Made by a program: the position numbers and the translations under genes | Assembly: GCA_024364735.1 (NCBI GenBank) | Contig: JAGFNQ010004022.1 | Span: 123,326-187,325, forward strand | Source: Boesenbergia rotunda | Taxonomy: Eukaryota > Streptophyta > Magnoliopsida > Zingiberales > Zingiberaceae | Direction of reading: 5' to 3' | Length of the DNA: 64,000 nt | The notes under the pieces: model-generated | The model's input: only the letters and a program-made list of their open reading frames with translations | The model's database searches: none | What the model was told of the DNA's origin: nothing | In this document: positions 56,045 to 64,000 of the stretch, piece by piece | How the letters are laid out: the number at the start of each line of letters is the position of its first letter | How positions within the stretch are numbered: the stretch's first letter is position 1

Positions 56045-57700
56045 TGTAACATCCCAAAATTTTCCCATATGAAATATTATGAATTCATGAAACATTATTA
56101 TTATTATGAAATATTATGAATTCATGAAACATTATCATTATTATGAAATTTCATGATGGGCTTGGCTTAATGGGCTTTGATATGGATTAGTGCAAAATGT
56201 GATAAAAAGAAGAGGTAGAAAGGAGGAAGCAAGGATTGAACCTTGAACCTCCTAGTTGCACTAATCATGTCATAACCAACACACCAAGCCATGTTTCATG
56301 TTGAGAGAATAAGAAACATGCTTGTTAAAGCTAGGGAAGTGAAGAGACATGTCTCTTCATGAGAAAAGTATAAATAAGTGAAGGGAAGTTGGAATAACTT
56401 TCTCTCTTCTTCTTCCTTACTCTTCCCTCTTCAAAACCGAAAACTCTCCCCTCCCCTTCTCAAATTTTCGAAACTCCAACCCTAGGTTTCCTCCATAAGA
56501 AAAACTCCCAAGAGGGCCCTATAGAGTGACTACCTTCTACTAAAGCAAGGCTAAGGAAAAGAAGCGCAAGAAGGGCTCTCCTCTCCTCCTCTTCAAGGAC
56601 TTCTTGGGGGAGATTCAAGCGAGAGGATGTAAGTAATCCCCTCACCTGCATTACAATAGTTTCGAGTGCTTAAAATTGTTTAAACATAGGATGAAGCTCT
56701 TGATGTTTTCGGTCAAGATGGGTTTTTTAGGGCTTGCGAGGGTTTAAACTACTCCTATACTTGCATATGTTTTTCCTCATGATGTGTGACTAAATAGATG
56801 ATGATAATATGATGTTTTCCTTGTCCTTAAGCCCCCAAAAACCCGGAGTAGGCTTGCTGGAATTTTCGGCCAAGGACCTCTTTTAGGGCTTAGAGAGGTT
56901 TAAACTCCTAGTATGCTTGATAATGACCCTCCCTATGATATATAAGATGATATGTGATGTAAATATGGTTTATTCATGATTTTAACATGCTTGGAAACTA
57001 AGGTATGTATGCTGGAATTTTCTGTAAAGAATGATAAGTAGGACTTAAGAAGGGGTAACAACCCCAACATGCCTTCTAAGGTCTCCTCTATGATGCCTAC
57101 CTTAATGTATGATGTTAGTGTAATGTTTTTCATGGTTTATCATGCTCTAAACTTAGAGTTTATATGCTGAAATTTTCTGATTAAATAAGAATTTGGGCTA
57201 AGGGGGAAGCTACAACCCCAATTAGGCACGCCAAGGATGCCCATGATATGCTATGAGTAGTATAGGTGATAACATGTCTTCTCCCATGCTTTTTCATCCT
57301 CTAAGAATCATGATGTACATGTCTATGTTTAAGCTCTTTAAGCACCCTTATATTATGCATGGCTTATGTATGATGAAATGCCTAAGAGATGCTTCCCTGT
57401 AAGTCGGGACTAAGAGCACTCTTCATGATAAGATAAGAGGCATGCCATGCTCATGATATGACAATGATGTGATAGGTTATGATGATATAATTATGATATG
57501 ATAAGAATGTGCTATGCAACCCCTAGGTCGACGGACTATGAACGGACCTAGTAAGAAACAAGAATGTGCTATGCTTATGATATGATAAAATCCATGTATG
57601 CTATTTTACATTGTATGGCTTGTACCGGATCCTAGCAAGGTCCACGGGTGGGCTCCGGATGCAGCCCCTAGGTCGACGGACTATGAACGGACCTAGTAAG
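56045..57700 (+). repeat. J 3' LTR, truncated by element I
   Basis: TGTAACATCCC start, same family as the A/B LTRs read on the opposite strand. A/B-box pair on the minus strand (56233-56242, 56273-56286), TATA 56368-56375, donor-like motif 56627-56650, GGCTTGTACC at 57617-57626, CTAGGTC hairpins at about 57521-57551 and 57668-57696. Cut at CCTAGTAAG by I; the rest must lie right of the window. Confidence 0.92.
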
Positions 57701-57810
57701 TGTTGGTGCAGATTGCACCCAAGTCAAACCTGTGTTTTGATATTGGCAAAAGGGTTCAAAAGTTAAGGGTTAATTGTTGTCTAACAAGTTTCTTGAGTGT
57801 ACAGGAAAAT

Positions 57811-58113
57811 CCCTAGCGAAGGAATGCTAGGCACTGGCGAAGGACTGCCAGACAAGAAAAGCCCTAGCAAAGGAATGCTAGGCACTGGCGAAGGATTGCC
57901 AGACATGAAAAGCCCTAGCAAAGGACTGCTAGGCTCTGGCGAAGGACTGCCAGATTGGACAAGCCCTAGCGAAGGAATGCTAGGCTCTGGCGAAGGGCTG
58001 CCAGAAGAAAAGACCTAGCGAAGGGCTGCTAGGCACCAAGCGAAGGGCAGCTTGGTAACTCAAGACCTAGCGAAGGACTGCCGGGCAAAAGTCCAACTGG
58101 AGGAGCCGGTTGG
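57811..58113 (+). repeat. 51-base tandem array of paired hairpins in U3 of I
   Basis: Units start at 57811, 57862, 57913, 57964 and 58013. Each has two stem-loops: CCTAGC-GAAGGAAT-GCTAGG and CTGGC-GAAGGACT-GCCAG. Downstream, ACCAAGC/GCTTGGT (58035-58056) holds GAAGGGCA, and CCAAC/GTTGG (58093-58113) encloses a related centre. Stems differ but stay complementary while the loop is nearly constant. Confidence 0.85.
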
Positions 58114-58343
58114 CACCAGGTAAATTCTCCCGAGAGGAGTAGGTGAGGACGCGTTCCCCTTGAGGGAACATTAGGCGTCGGTTCGACCTAGGGCTCCATT
58201 TTGGAGAACAAAGTCAGACCAAGATAGCTGAGGCTGTATAAACTATTATTTTATTGTTTTTTGGACTAACCCTGGATGCAGGACCGAAGGAACGAGAGTC
58301 TGCAGTTCAGAATGCCTCAAAGGAAAGAGGCGATCGCTGACCA

Positions 58344-58701
58344 GGGCGCCCGGAGTGTCCCGGGCGCCCCCATGCTGAACACAAAACACAACAAGACAAG
58401 AAAGACTTCGACAGTACATACCCAGGGCGCCCCCGCTGTCCCGGGCGCCCCCATTGCAAAGCAACTCTGCCGCGTCTGCGCTACACGCACAGGGCGCCCC
58501 CGCTGTCCCGGGCGCCCCCAGCCAGACTTGCCGAGAAGACCTCAGCGCTGCGGATAAGAGCTGGTCGAGTCAACCAGGGCGCCCCCAGCGGCCAGGGCGC
58601 CCCCGTCAAAGGGTTATCCCGAGTTCTGTGGGATAAACCCTTGACTGCGCCTTTTGGGGATCAAGCGCCACGTGGGGGGCGCCCCCGTCGACCAGGGCGC
58701 C
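58344..58701 (+). repeat. GGGCGCCC palindrome pairs in U3 of I
   Basis: About ten copies of GGGCGCCC (or close variants) arranged as pairs separated by 8-12 bases, such as GGGCGCCC-CCGCTGTCCC-GGGCGCCC. Each copy is self-complementary and each pair can form a hairpin. The cluster ends ten bases before the TATA box. Confidence 0.9.
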
Positions 58702-58710
58702 CCCAGGCCC

Positions 58711-58720
58711 TATATAAAGG
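58711..58720 (+). promoter_or_regulatory. TATA box of I LTR
   Basis: TATATAAAGG in a GC-rich setting, ending the palindrome cluster. The transcription start is expected about 30 bases downstream. Confidence 0.75.
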
Positions 58721-59129
58721 GCCCTCGACCTCCTTCTTCAATGATCAATTGCTTCGACACTTCTGCGCTCTTCTGCTTCCGTGACACGCTCCAGAAATCT
58801 TCCAACTCGAGCTGACGATGTCCCGCTGCTCCGAAACTTCGATCTACACCGGACGTCGGTAACGAAGAGCTGTATTTAATGTTTACTAAACTGTTCTTAT
58901 TATAATCTTTCTTGTAAACTTTTACGAACTTATAGAATTGCCCGCAGAAAACGGTCAACGACCGTGGGCCTTAGAGTAGGAGTCGACCCAGGCTCCGAAC
59001 CAAGTAAACCGACTGTGTTTGCATTGTTCTGTTTTTCTTTTATTTCCGCTGCGCATCCGCTCTTTTTAAATCCGAACGATTTGCGACATTCACCCCGCCC
59101 CCCTCTCTCGCATTTCTCGATCCAACAAG

Positions 59130-59140
59130 TGGTATCAGAG
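59130..59140 (+). other. Primer-binding site of I, initiator-Met tRNA
   Basis: TGGTATCAGAG two bases after the LTR end CCAACA; the following bases TGGGG diverge from the usual CAGG, so the match is shorter than in the other elements. Confidence 0.88.
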
Positions 59141-59362
59141 TGGGGAATTCAAACTTGGTGCAACCACCAGTTTGAAAATTTTTTCGGATTTCTTTCGTCT
59201 TCTCTCTCATTTTTTTTAATATTTTTCGTTCGAGTTTTACTTTCAAGGTTGGTGCAACACCCCTTGAAATTTATTTTTATTTACTCTTCCCGCACTACTA
59301 ATCCAAGACCAAGTCTTGGAATATTTTTGTTTTTTTTGTTGTTGTTTGCAATTTCAGAACAA

Positions 59363-60394
59363 ATGGCCATCCAAGAAGGCTTTAGCACCGCCAGACCTCC
59401 ACTTTTCAGTGGAGAAGACTTTCCTTACTGGAAAAGTCGAATGGAGGTCCACCTGAAAACTCAGGTGGATATGTGGATAATCATCCAGTCTGGACTGATG
59501 ATTCCCACAAATGCTGAAGGCGTACCGCAAAACTACTCAGAGTGGGACACTACCCTTAAACACAAAATTGAAGCTGACGCCAAAGCAACTCAGACCCTCC
59601 AATGCGGACTAACGAAAGAGGAGCTGAACCGCGTAGGCCCCTTCAACAGTGCAAAGGAGCTATGGGCTAAATTGATTGAGCTCCACGAAGGAACTTCAGA
59701 TACGAGGATCAGCAAACGGGATCTGCTACTGAACAAGCTCTTCACCATCAAAATGGCAGATAACGAGACAGCAGCCCAGCTCCATGCCAGAATCCAGGAA
59801 TTGATGAACGGTCTTCACGCAATAGGTCACCAGGTTCAAAACCGTGATCTTATAAGGTATGCCCTAAACGCATTCCCTAGGACCACCTTGTGGGCATCTA
59901 TGGTAGATGCATACAAGGTATCTAGGGATCTTTCAAAAATTAAGTTAGATGAGTTATTCTCTGAACTTGATCTGCATGAACAGACAAACTGCAATTTGGT
60001 CGAGAAAAGTATAGCTTTCTTTGCAGGGAAAACAGGAAAGACGACCAAGAAGCAAACTCAAGTTGAACCCGAATCTACCTCAGATTCAGAAACAGAAGAT
60101 CAAGAAGAAGATCAATCTGAACTGGTCCGGCTAGCTCGAAGCTACTACAAAAAGTTGAAAAACCAAACCAACCCACGGAGAACAAACCGAAGAAAGGACG
60201 GACAAGCTGAACCAGCAACTGACAAACACAAGCCCAACGTAACCTGCTACGAATGCAAGAAGAAGGGCCACTACAAGACTGAGTGTCCAAGTCTAAAGGA
60301 GTCCAAAAAGACCAAAAAGAAGAAGGCACTCCAAGCAACCTGGGACGAGTCTTCCTCAGAAGAAGAAGAAGAATCACCCAGTCCAATCTTCTAG
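59363..60394 (+). CDS. SIRE-like Gag of element I
   Basis: 343 codons from ATG at 59363 (the upstream in-frame ATG at 58964 lies in the LTR and is rejected). N-terminal DUF4219-like segment (IQEGFSTARPPLFSGEDFPYW), UBN2-like body (DAKATQTLQCGLTKEEL, RYALNAFPRTTLWASMVDAYKVS), a basic and acidic linker, a zinc knuckle CYECKKKGHYKTEC and a Glu-rich end. This is the normal layout of a plant copia capsid protein, which packages the element RNA in the cytoplasm. Intact over its length, unlike gag of G. After the stop the next gag-pol text continues in another frame. Confidence 0.92.
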   Translation: MAIQEGFSTARPPLFSGEDFPYWKSRMEVHLKTQVDMWIIIQSGLMIPTNAEGVPQNYSEWDTTLKHKIEADAKATQTLQCGLTKEELNRVGPFNSAKELWAKLIELHEGTSDTRISKRDLLLNKLFTIKMADNETAAQLHARIQELMNGLHAIGHQVQNRDLIRYALNAFPRTTLWASMVDAYKVSRDLSKIKLDELFSELDLHEQTNCNLVEKSIAFFAGKTGKTTKKQTQVEPESTSDSETEDQEEDQSELVRLARSYYKKLKNQTNPRRTNRRKDGQAEPATDKHKPNVTCYECKKKGHYKTECPSLKESKKTKKKKALQATWDESSSEEEEESPSPIF

Positions 60395-61015
60395 CCCTGA
60401 CCGCTTCGGATCAAATCGAGACTGACTCAGACTCGGACCAGGACGACGGCAAGCTGACCTTCTCCGACGACGGCGAAATAAGGGTAACGGGTTTTTTCAA
60501 AATTGCAATTAAATTCTCTTATTTCATATCTATCCCGAGATTTGGCGAAAGCCAAACTCCGAATCGAGTCCCTCCGACAGGAAGTAAAACTCCTGAAAGA
60601 GGGAGCTGATTCTAAATCCTTAACTGAGAAAATTCAGGAAGGAACCCCTGATCAAGTTGAAAAACTTGAATCAGAGAATTCCTCCCTGAAAACTCAAGTT
60701 AAAGACTTAAGAACAGCTTTAGAACGATTCACTTCTGGTTCTAAGAATCTTGATCTGATTCTGGGAAAACAGAAGTCTGTTCTAAACCGATCCGGACTTG
60801 GCTATAGAACCAAATCTCGGCAAAGATCTTACTTTGCTGTACTGAACCAGTCAAGACCTAAGGTTCAGGCATGGGTGCCAAAACTGTGCCTGACTAAACC
60901 AACTGGTTCAAATCAATTTTGGATCCCCAAGGACAAGATTCACATCTTGCCTGACCCATACAGAGGCTTTAGTCCAGGGGGAGCCAAAATCAAAACAATT
61001 TTCATAATTAGATAA
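60395..61015 (+). pseudogene. Gag-pol spacer of I, frameshifted
   Basis: The text LALTASDQIETDSDSDQDDG continues the gag tail in the +1-type frame just after 60380, and from 60503 a third frame gives a coiled-coil-like segment (KAKLRIESLRQEVKLLKEG, QVEKLESENSSLKTQVKDL), then GLGYRTK and VQAWVPKLCLTKP and WIPKDKIHILPDPYRG, stopping at 61015. These are spacer segments that in SIRE-like elements lead into protease. No protease or integrase follows. Confidence 0.75.
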
Positions 61016-61799
61016 TTTTTTGTTTGATTGCTTGTTTATTTAAATTTTTGCAAGTTGCCATGCTTAGAATTAGGAATGGTTAGACTTAAGGACTAAATTA
61101 CTTGAAATTTGAAAACATAGTTTGCGAGGAGGTGAGATGATAGTACGTTGGGGAAACCAACTTTAATAAGATCAAATCTACTTGGTCTCTTTAGACTGGT
61201 GAAACCAGCCGAAGCTACCGATCCAAGACCCAAGCTAGTTAGACCAGAAAATGACCTAATTTAATTTGAAAATGAAATTTCATTAAAAGGCTTTGTCAAG
61301 GAAAGGGTGGATGATCCCATAAGGCTACGGCCAAAGAAGGCCTAGTGCCTCGCCAAGACCTGGAAGCCAATTTCTGAAATTCAAATTCAAATTATCTTTT
61401 GTCAAATTCGAATCTAACTCAAAGTTCAAATAATTAAAGATTCTAATCTGTTTTCAAAACTTCTATTTTTCAAACTTATTATCTTTTTCAAAAATCACTT
61501 AATCTATTTTTCAAAATTTCTAAACTTATTTGTTTTCAAATCTATTTTCAAAACTAAAATAACTTTTTCAAATTAAATTTAAATTCCTTTTCAAAATTAA
61601 TTTTTACCCTCAAACCTGTCTCACAAAAACCTTAAGGTTAACGTGATTGAAAACCCTAGATTCAGTGAGACCGGAAAATTAAGCTCAAATTAAACCACCT
61701 TGCTTGTGCTTTCATAATCATGGTCAAACTGTCATTAACATAGTCAAACATGGTCAAACACGGTCAAACGAAGTCAAACAGTCAAACCTGGTCAAAACG
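61016..61799 (+). other. Non-coding stretch of I with GTCAAA cluster
   Basis: AT-rich with TTTTCAAA repeats (61450-61600) and no gene. At 61721-61796 it has seven GTCAAA units (reverse complement TTTGAC, containing the W-box core TTGAC) in 76 bases. W boxes are bound by WRKY factors, but the match here is only to the core. Confidence 0.6.
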
Positions 61800-62260
61800 T
61801 TCAAAAGGCTGCTACCTAGGGCGCCCTGACCGTCCCGGGCGCCCCCAACTGCACAAGGTCAAAGGCTGCTGAAAGCAGTCCATGAGGGCGCCTGTAACCT
61901 GTCGGGCGCCCCCGACGACACTGACAACGTACAACTCCAGTCAAAGCAGCAAAAGCTGCATTTGACCGACTTGACAAGGGCGCCCGTGACCTGTCGGGCG
62001 CCCCTATGCGCTTCTGTCCCTCACGCTGATTAAAGCAGCCAAAAGGCTGCATTCAACAACCTTGACCAGGGCGCCCGTGACCTGTCGGGCGCCCCTATCG
62101 ACAAACCTGTCGTCCACGCCAGTCAAAGCAGCAAAAGCTGCAGTTGACCTACCTTGATCAGGGCACCCGTGACCTCTCGGGCGCCCCCACAGAACTTTTT
62201 CACTGCCCTAGGCTGCCCGTGACCTGTTGAGGGCGCCCGGAACCTCCCGGGCGCCCCCCA
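61800..62260 (+). repeat. About 90-base tandem units with GCAGC hairpins and GGGCGCCC pairs
   Basis: About five units. Each pairs a GTCAAAGCAGC-AAAA-GCTGCATTTGAC palindrome (best at 61940-61966 and 62122-62147, weaker near 61858 and 62027) with a GGGCGCCCGTGACCTGTCGGGCGCCCC hairpin. The last unit ends just before the TATA box at 62270. It resembles the U3 of I's LTR in having GGGCGCCC pairs upstream of a TATA box. Confidence 0.85.
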
Positions 62261-62269
62261 TAAAACCCC

Positions 62270-62279
62270 TATAAAAGGG
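62270..62279 (+). promoter_or_regulatory. TATA box of the intron-containing gene
   Basis: CTATAAAAGG, with about 112 bases to the ATG at 62382. The leader CTCATTTCCCACACCACATC is pyrimidine/CA-rich like plant leaders. Confidence 0.75.
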
Positions 62280-62381
62280 ACCCGAGACTCCCTCATTTCC
62301 CACACCACATCTCACACTTCTTCTTTCCCTTGCCTCATTCTAGTGAATCAAGTGAACCCTAAAGCTTCCCTTGCCTCAACC

Positions 62382-63681
62382 ATGCCTCCAAGGTATGAAA
62401 TTTACTTTGGGTATTTAATTTTTGTTATTTTTTCCCTTAATTGCAAATTCTATGTCAATCATGCCTCTTCGTATAATCTAAGTTCTTATTCTTAATTTAC
62501 TTACTCTCTTCTCAACTAGAAAACGCCGAGCAGTTCAGTCGAACCCCGGTAACGAGCCCAGTCCCGACCCTAGGTTTCCTAACCTAGAACATTGTAACAA
62601 ATTCGCCCGAACCACCTACGTACCGATTAAGACAAGTTACCTTAACCGTCATTTCTTTTCCCAATCCTGTCCAGTCGCAATGTCCGCAATTAACTTCTAT
62701 CAACTGGATAACCTCGTATTCTGCACACATTCGATCAACAACACCCTATGTGCAGAATTCTATAACAACATAGTTAGGCAAGACCACTTGAGCTTCGTCA
62801 CTACCGTTCAAGGAATACCCTTGAGCATCACTCCAACCCTACTGAACCGATTTCTAGGACTCTGACCATCTCAGTCCATCTTCTGTTGCTACCCTCCAAG
62901 GAACCTGCCTTTCGATGCCCCCTACTCTCATATTGACCTGAACACCTTATACAACTATTTCTTTAGGGAGGCAATGGACCCTGCAGGAGGGCAGTTCCAC
63001 TCGACTCGACTCCCGATTCAGGACTACGCTCTCTATAGAGTGATTGTCCGTTGCATCCTTCCTCTGTCCACTAGGGACATAGCCACCATGAGACCCTTTC
63101 ACACCTTTCTCCTCTATGCCTTTATCCACCATCTAGACATAGATATAGGCCTTCACCTCTTTCACTGTATCCTACATGCCTCTAGTGTGTCCACTCAGGG
63201 ACGGGTCCGCACCCCCTTCTGCCACGTCATCACCTGGATCCTCCACCATCACGGCCGAAACATCACTGACGGCGAGATTACCACGATGACCGACTTCGAC
63301 GAAATAGGATATAGGAACTTTTCCTTAGCCGGTATAGATATCTCGGGCACCGGGGTTCTGACTTGGAGACGCCGACCAGCCGCACAGGACATTGCAGATG
63401 AGGAAGTCGACGTTGCCGACTTAGCAGCAGAGTTAGCTCAGCCCGATCCTTCGACACTCTACGAGCGAGTATCCCTCCTCGAGACACAGGTTCAGTCCCT
63501 CCGGGAGGAATCGGAGGCTTACCACCTTGAGCAGCTGGACACTCATCGGGGCTACTATACCGAGTATATGAGTGCGTTTGCAGCAGAGAGGGAGGAAAGA
63601 AACACCCAGTATGAGGAGATGATGACCATGCTTAGATCTTGGCATCCAGGCTCCCCTGATCAGCTTGGTCCCTCTTCCTAG
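62382..63681 (+). pseudogene. Plant transposon-associated protein, two exons, one in-frame stop
   Basis: Exon 1 is 62382-62392 (ATGCCTCCAAG), the intron 62393-62519 (GTATGA...CTAG, T-rich before the acceptor) and exon 2 62520-63681. The joined start reads MPPRKRRAVQS. The frame is open for 390 codons except TGA at 62863-62865 after NRFLGL. The body (YVPIKTSYLNRHFF, YQLDNLVFCTHSINN, LPIQDYALYRVIVRCILPLS, FHTFLLYAFIHHLDIDIG, VITWILHHHGRNITD) resembles the family called putative plant transposon protein (Pfam Transposase_32), whose role is unknown. The C-terminal 90 residues are acidic then coiled coil (LYERVSLLETQVQSLREE). If the TGA is real, the second half could start at the ATG 62974. No catalytic motif is recognised. 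Confidence 0.7.
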
Positions 63682-64000
63682 ATGACTTGGACGTGTACCT
63701 ATTTGACTATCCCTACTGAGTAGGGTTGACTTCTGTTGACTTGTACTAGACTTCTGTTTGACTTATGCTTATCCTAGCTTGGCTTGTTTATTTCTGACTT
63801 GATTAAGTTAGGATTATGCTTAATAGAGTAGAATGATTTTTTTTGGCTTCTGCTTTAATTGAAAATGTTTTAATTGATTTTAAAATGTTTTCTTTGTTAA
63901 AAATGTTTTACTTTGATTTTAAATTTTTTTGTTTACTTAGTTTTATTTCAAAAACTACCCCCTTCAAAACTAGGATTTTCTTCGAAATGGACTTAGCCTA
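63682..64000 (+). other. 3' flank of the gene
   Basis: T-rich sequence with GACTTCTGTTGACTTG repeats and poly-T runs, consistent with a 3' UTR or element interior. No gene and no clear poly(A) signal identified. The end of element I is not reached. Confidence 0.5.

Larger units (their letters stand above)
57701..59127 (+). repeat. I 5' LTR
   Basis: 1427 bases with a perfect six-base terminal inverted repeat TGTTGG/CCAACA. The U3 consists of a 51-base tandem hairpin array (57811-58113) and GGGCGCCC palindromes (58344-58701). TATA box TATATAAAGG at 58711-58720, then R/U5. No gene; the periodic open frame 57797-58018 follows from the 51-base period being divisible by three. Confidence 0.9.
57701..64000 (+). 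mobile_element. Element I: SIRE-like Ty1/copia element, 3' end outside window
   Basis: LTR 57701-59127 (TGTTGG...CCAACA), Met-tRNA primer site, intact gag, a gag-pol spacer, then no pol but a long non-coding stretch, a repeat array and an intron-containing gene. The left flank GTAAG (57696-57700) is the expected target duplication. Either I is a non-autonomous derivative carrying a second gene, or another insertion begins after about 61016; the right end is needed to decide. Confidence 0.8.

Noticed and set aside
57797..58018. Periodic 17-residue repeat protein (SPSKGMLGTGEGLPD)
   Set aside because: It comes from the 51-base hairpin array in U3, upstream of the TATA box; the inverted-repeat structure explains the bases better than coding.
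57811..58113. CRISPR-like array
   Set aside because: There are no unique spacers of constant length; units are contiguous tandem copies in a plant retrotransposon LTR.
58964..59362. 133-codon N-terminal extension of the I Gag
   Set aside because: It runs through the LTR end, the primer site and the leader. The family start MAIQEGFS is at 59363.

Overview
This window is plant nuclear DNA made almost entirely of nested LTR retrotransposons. I see no rRNA, functional tRNA, CRISPR or bacterial-type gene, and no ordinary host gene. The plant assignment rests on primer-binding sites matching plant initiator-Met and Asp tRNAs, chromodomain Ty3/gypsy (Tekay/Del-like) and SIRE-like Ty1/copia proteins, 5-bp target duplications, and decayed reading frames. 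The species cannot be named from the sequence.

For reference I name the elements A to K. E (1-1791, minus) is a partial LTR inserted in C. C (1792-28552, minus) is a Tekay-like element with 3.2-kb LTRs. Inside C's 3' LTR sits a tandem array A/B (4507-19562, minus) with the layout LTR-internal-LTR-internal-LTR, flanked by CCTAA duplications. Inside C's integrase sits D (20572-23341, plus), an almost-solo LTR flanked by GCACA. C is itself inserted just before the 3' LTR of F (28558-31910, plus). F is inserted in the gag of G (31911-33935 plus 42714-about 42840, minus, SIRE-like copia). H (33936-42713, minus, tRNA-Asp primer, no pol) is inserted in G's 5' LTR, flanked by CTCAC. The chain G > F > C > A/B is four insertions deep.

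The right part starts with an unclassified LTR-like remnant (42841-43952). Next is J (43953-57700, plus), of the A/B family, which keeps an open RNase H-integrase-chromodomain frame. J is split by K (44125-54228, minus), a Ty1/copia element with 2.47-kb LTRs flanked by CCCAT. I (57701 to the window end, plus) is a SIRE-like element inserted in J's 3' LTR. It has an intact gag, no visible pol, and downstream a TATA-driven, intron-containing gene for a plant transposon-associated protein.

Nothing here looks like a complete autonomous element: A/B lost the reverse transcriptase core, C lost gag and RT, K has gag and RT deletions, and H has no pol. The less expected signals are architectural. Several diverged Tekay-like LTR families share a buried module: an antisense tRNA-like A/B-box pair, a TATA box, a donor-like motif readable on both strands, a GGCTTGTACC/GGTACAAGCC inverted repeat and a terminal hairpin. 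The SIRE-like LTRs carry arrays of hairpins upstream of the TATA box, including one array whose stems change in a compensatory way around a constant GAAGGA-type loop. H encodes a Gln/Phe-rich protein followed by 27-residue Cys repeats, and A/B encode an acidic PEPFEED-repeat protein at the gag position.
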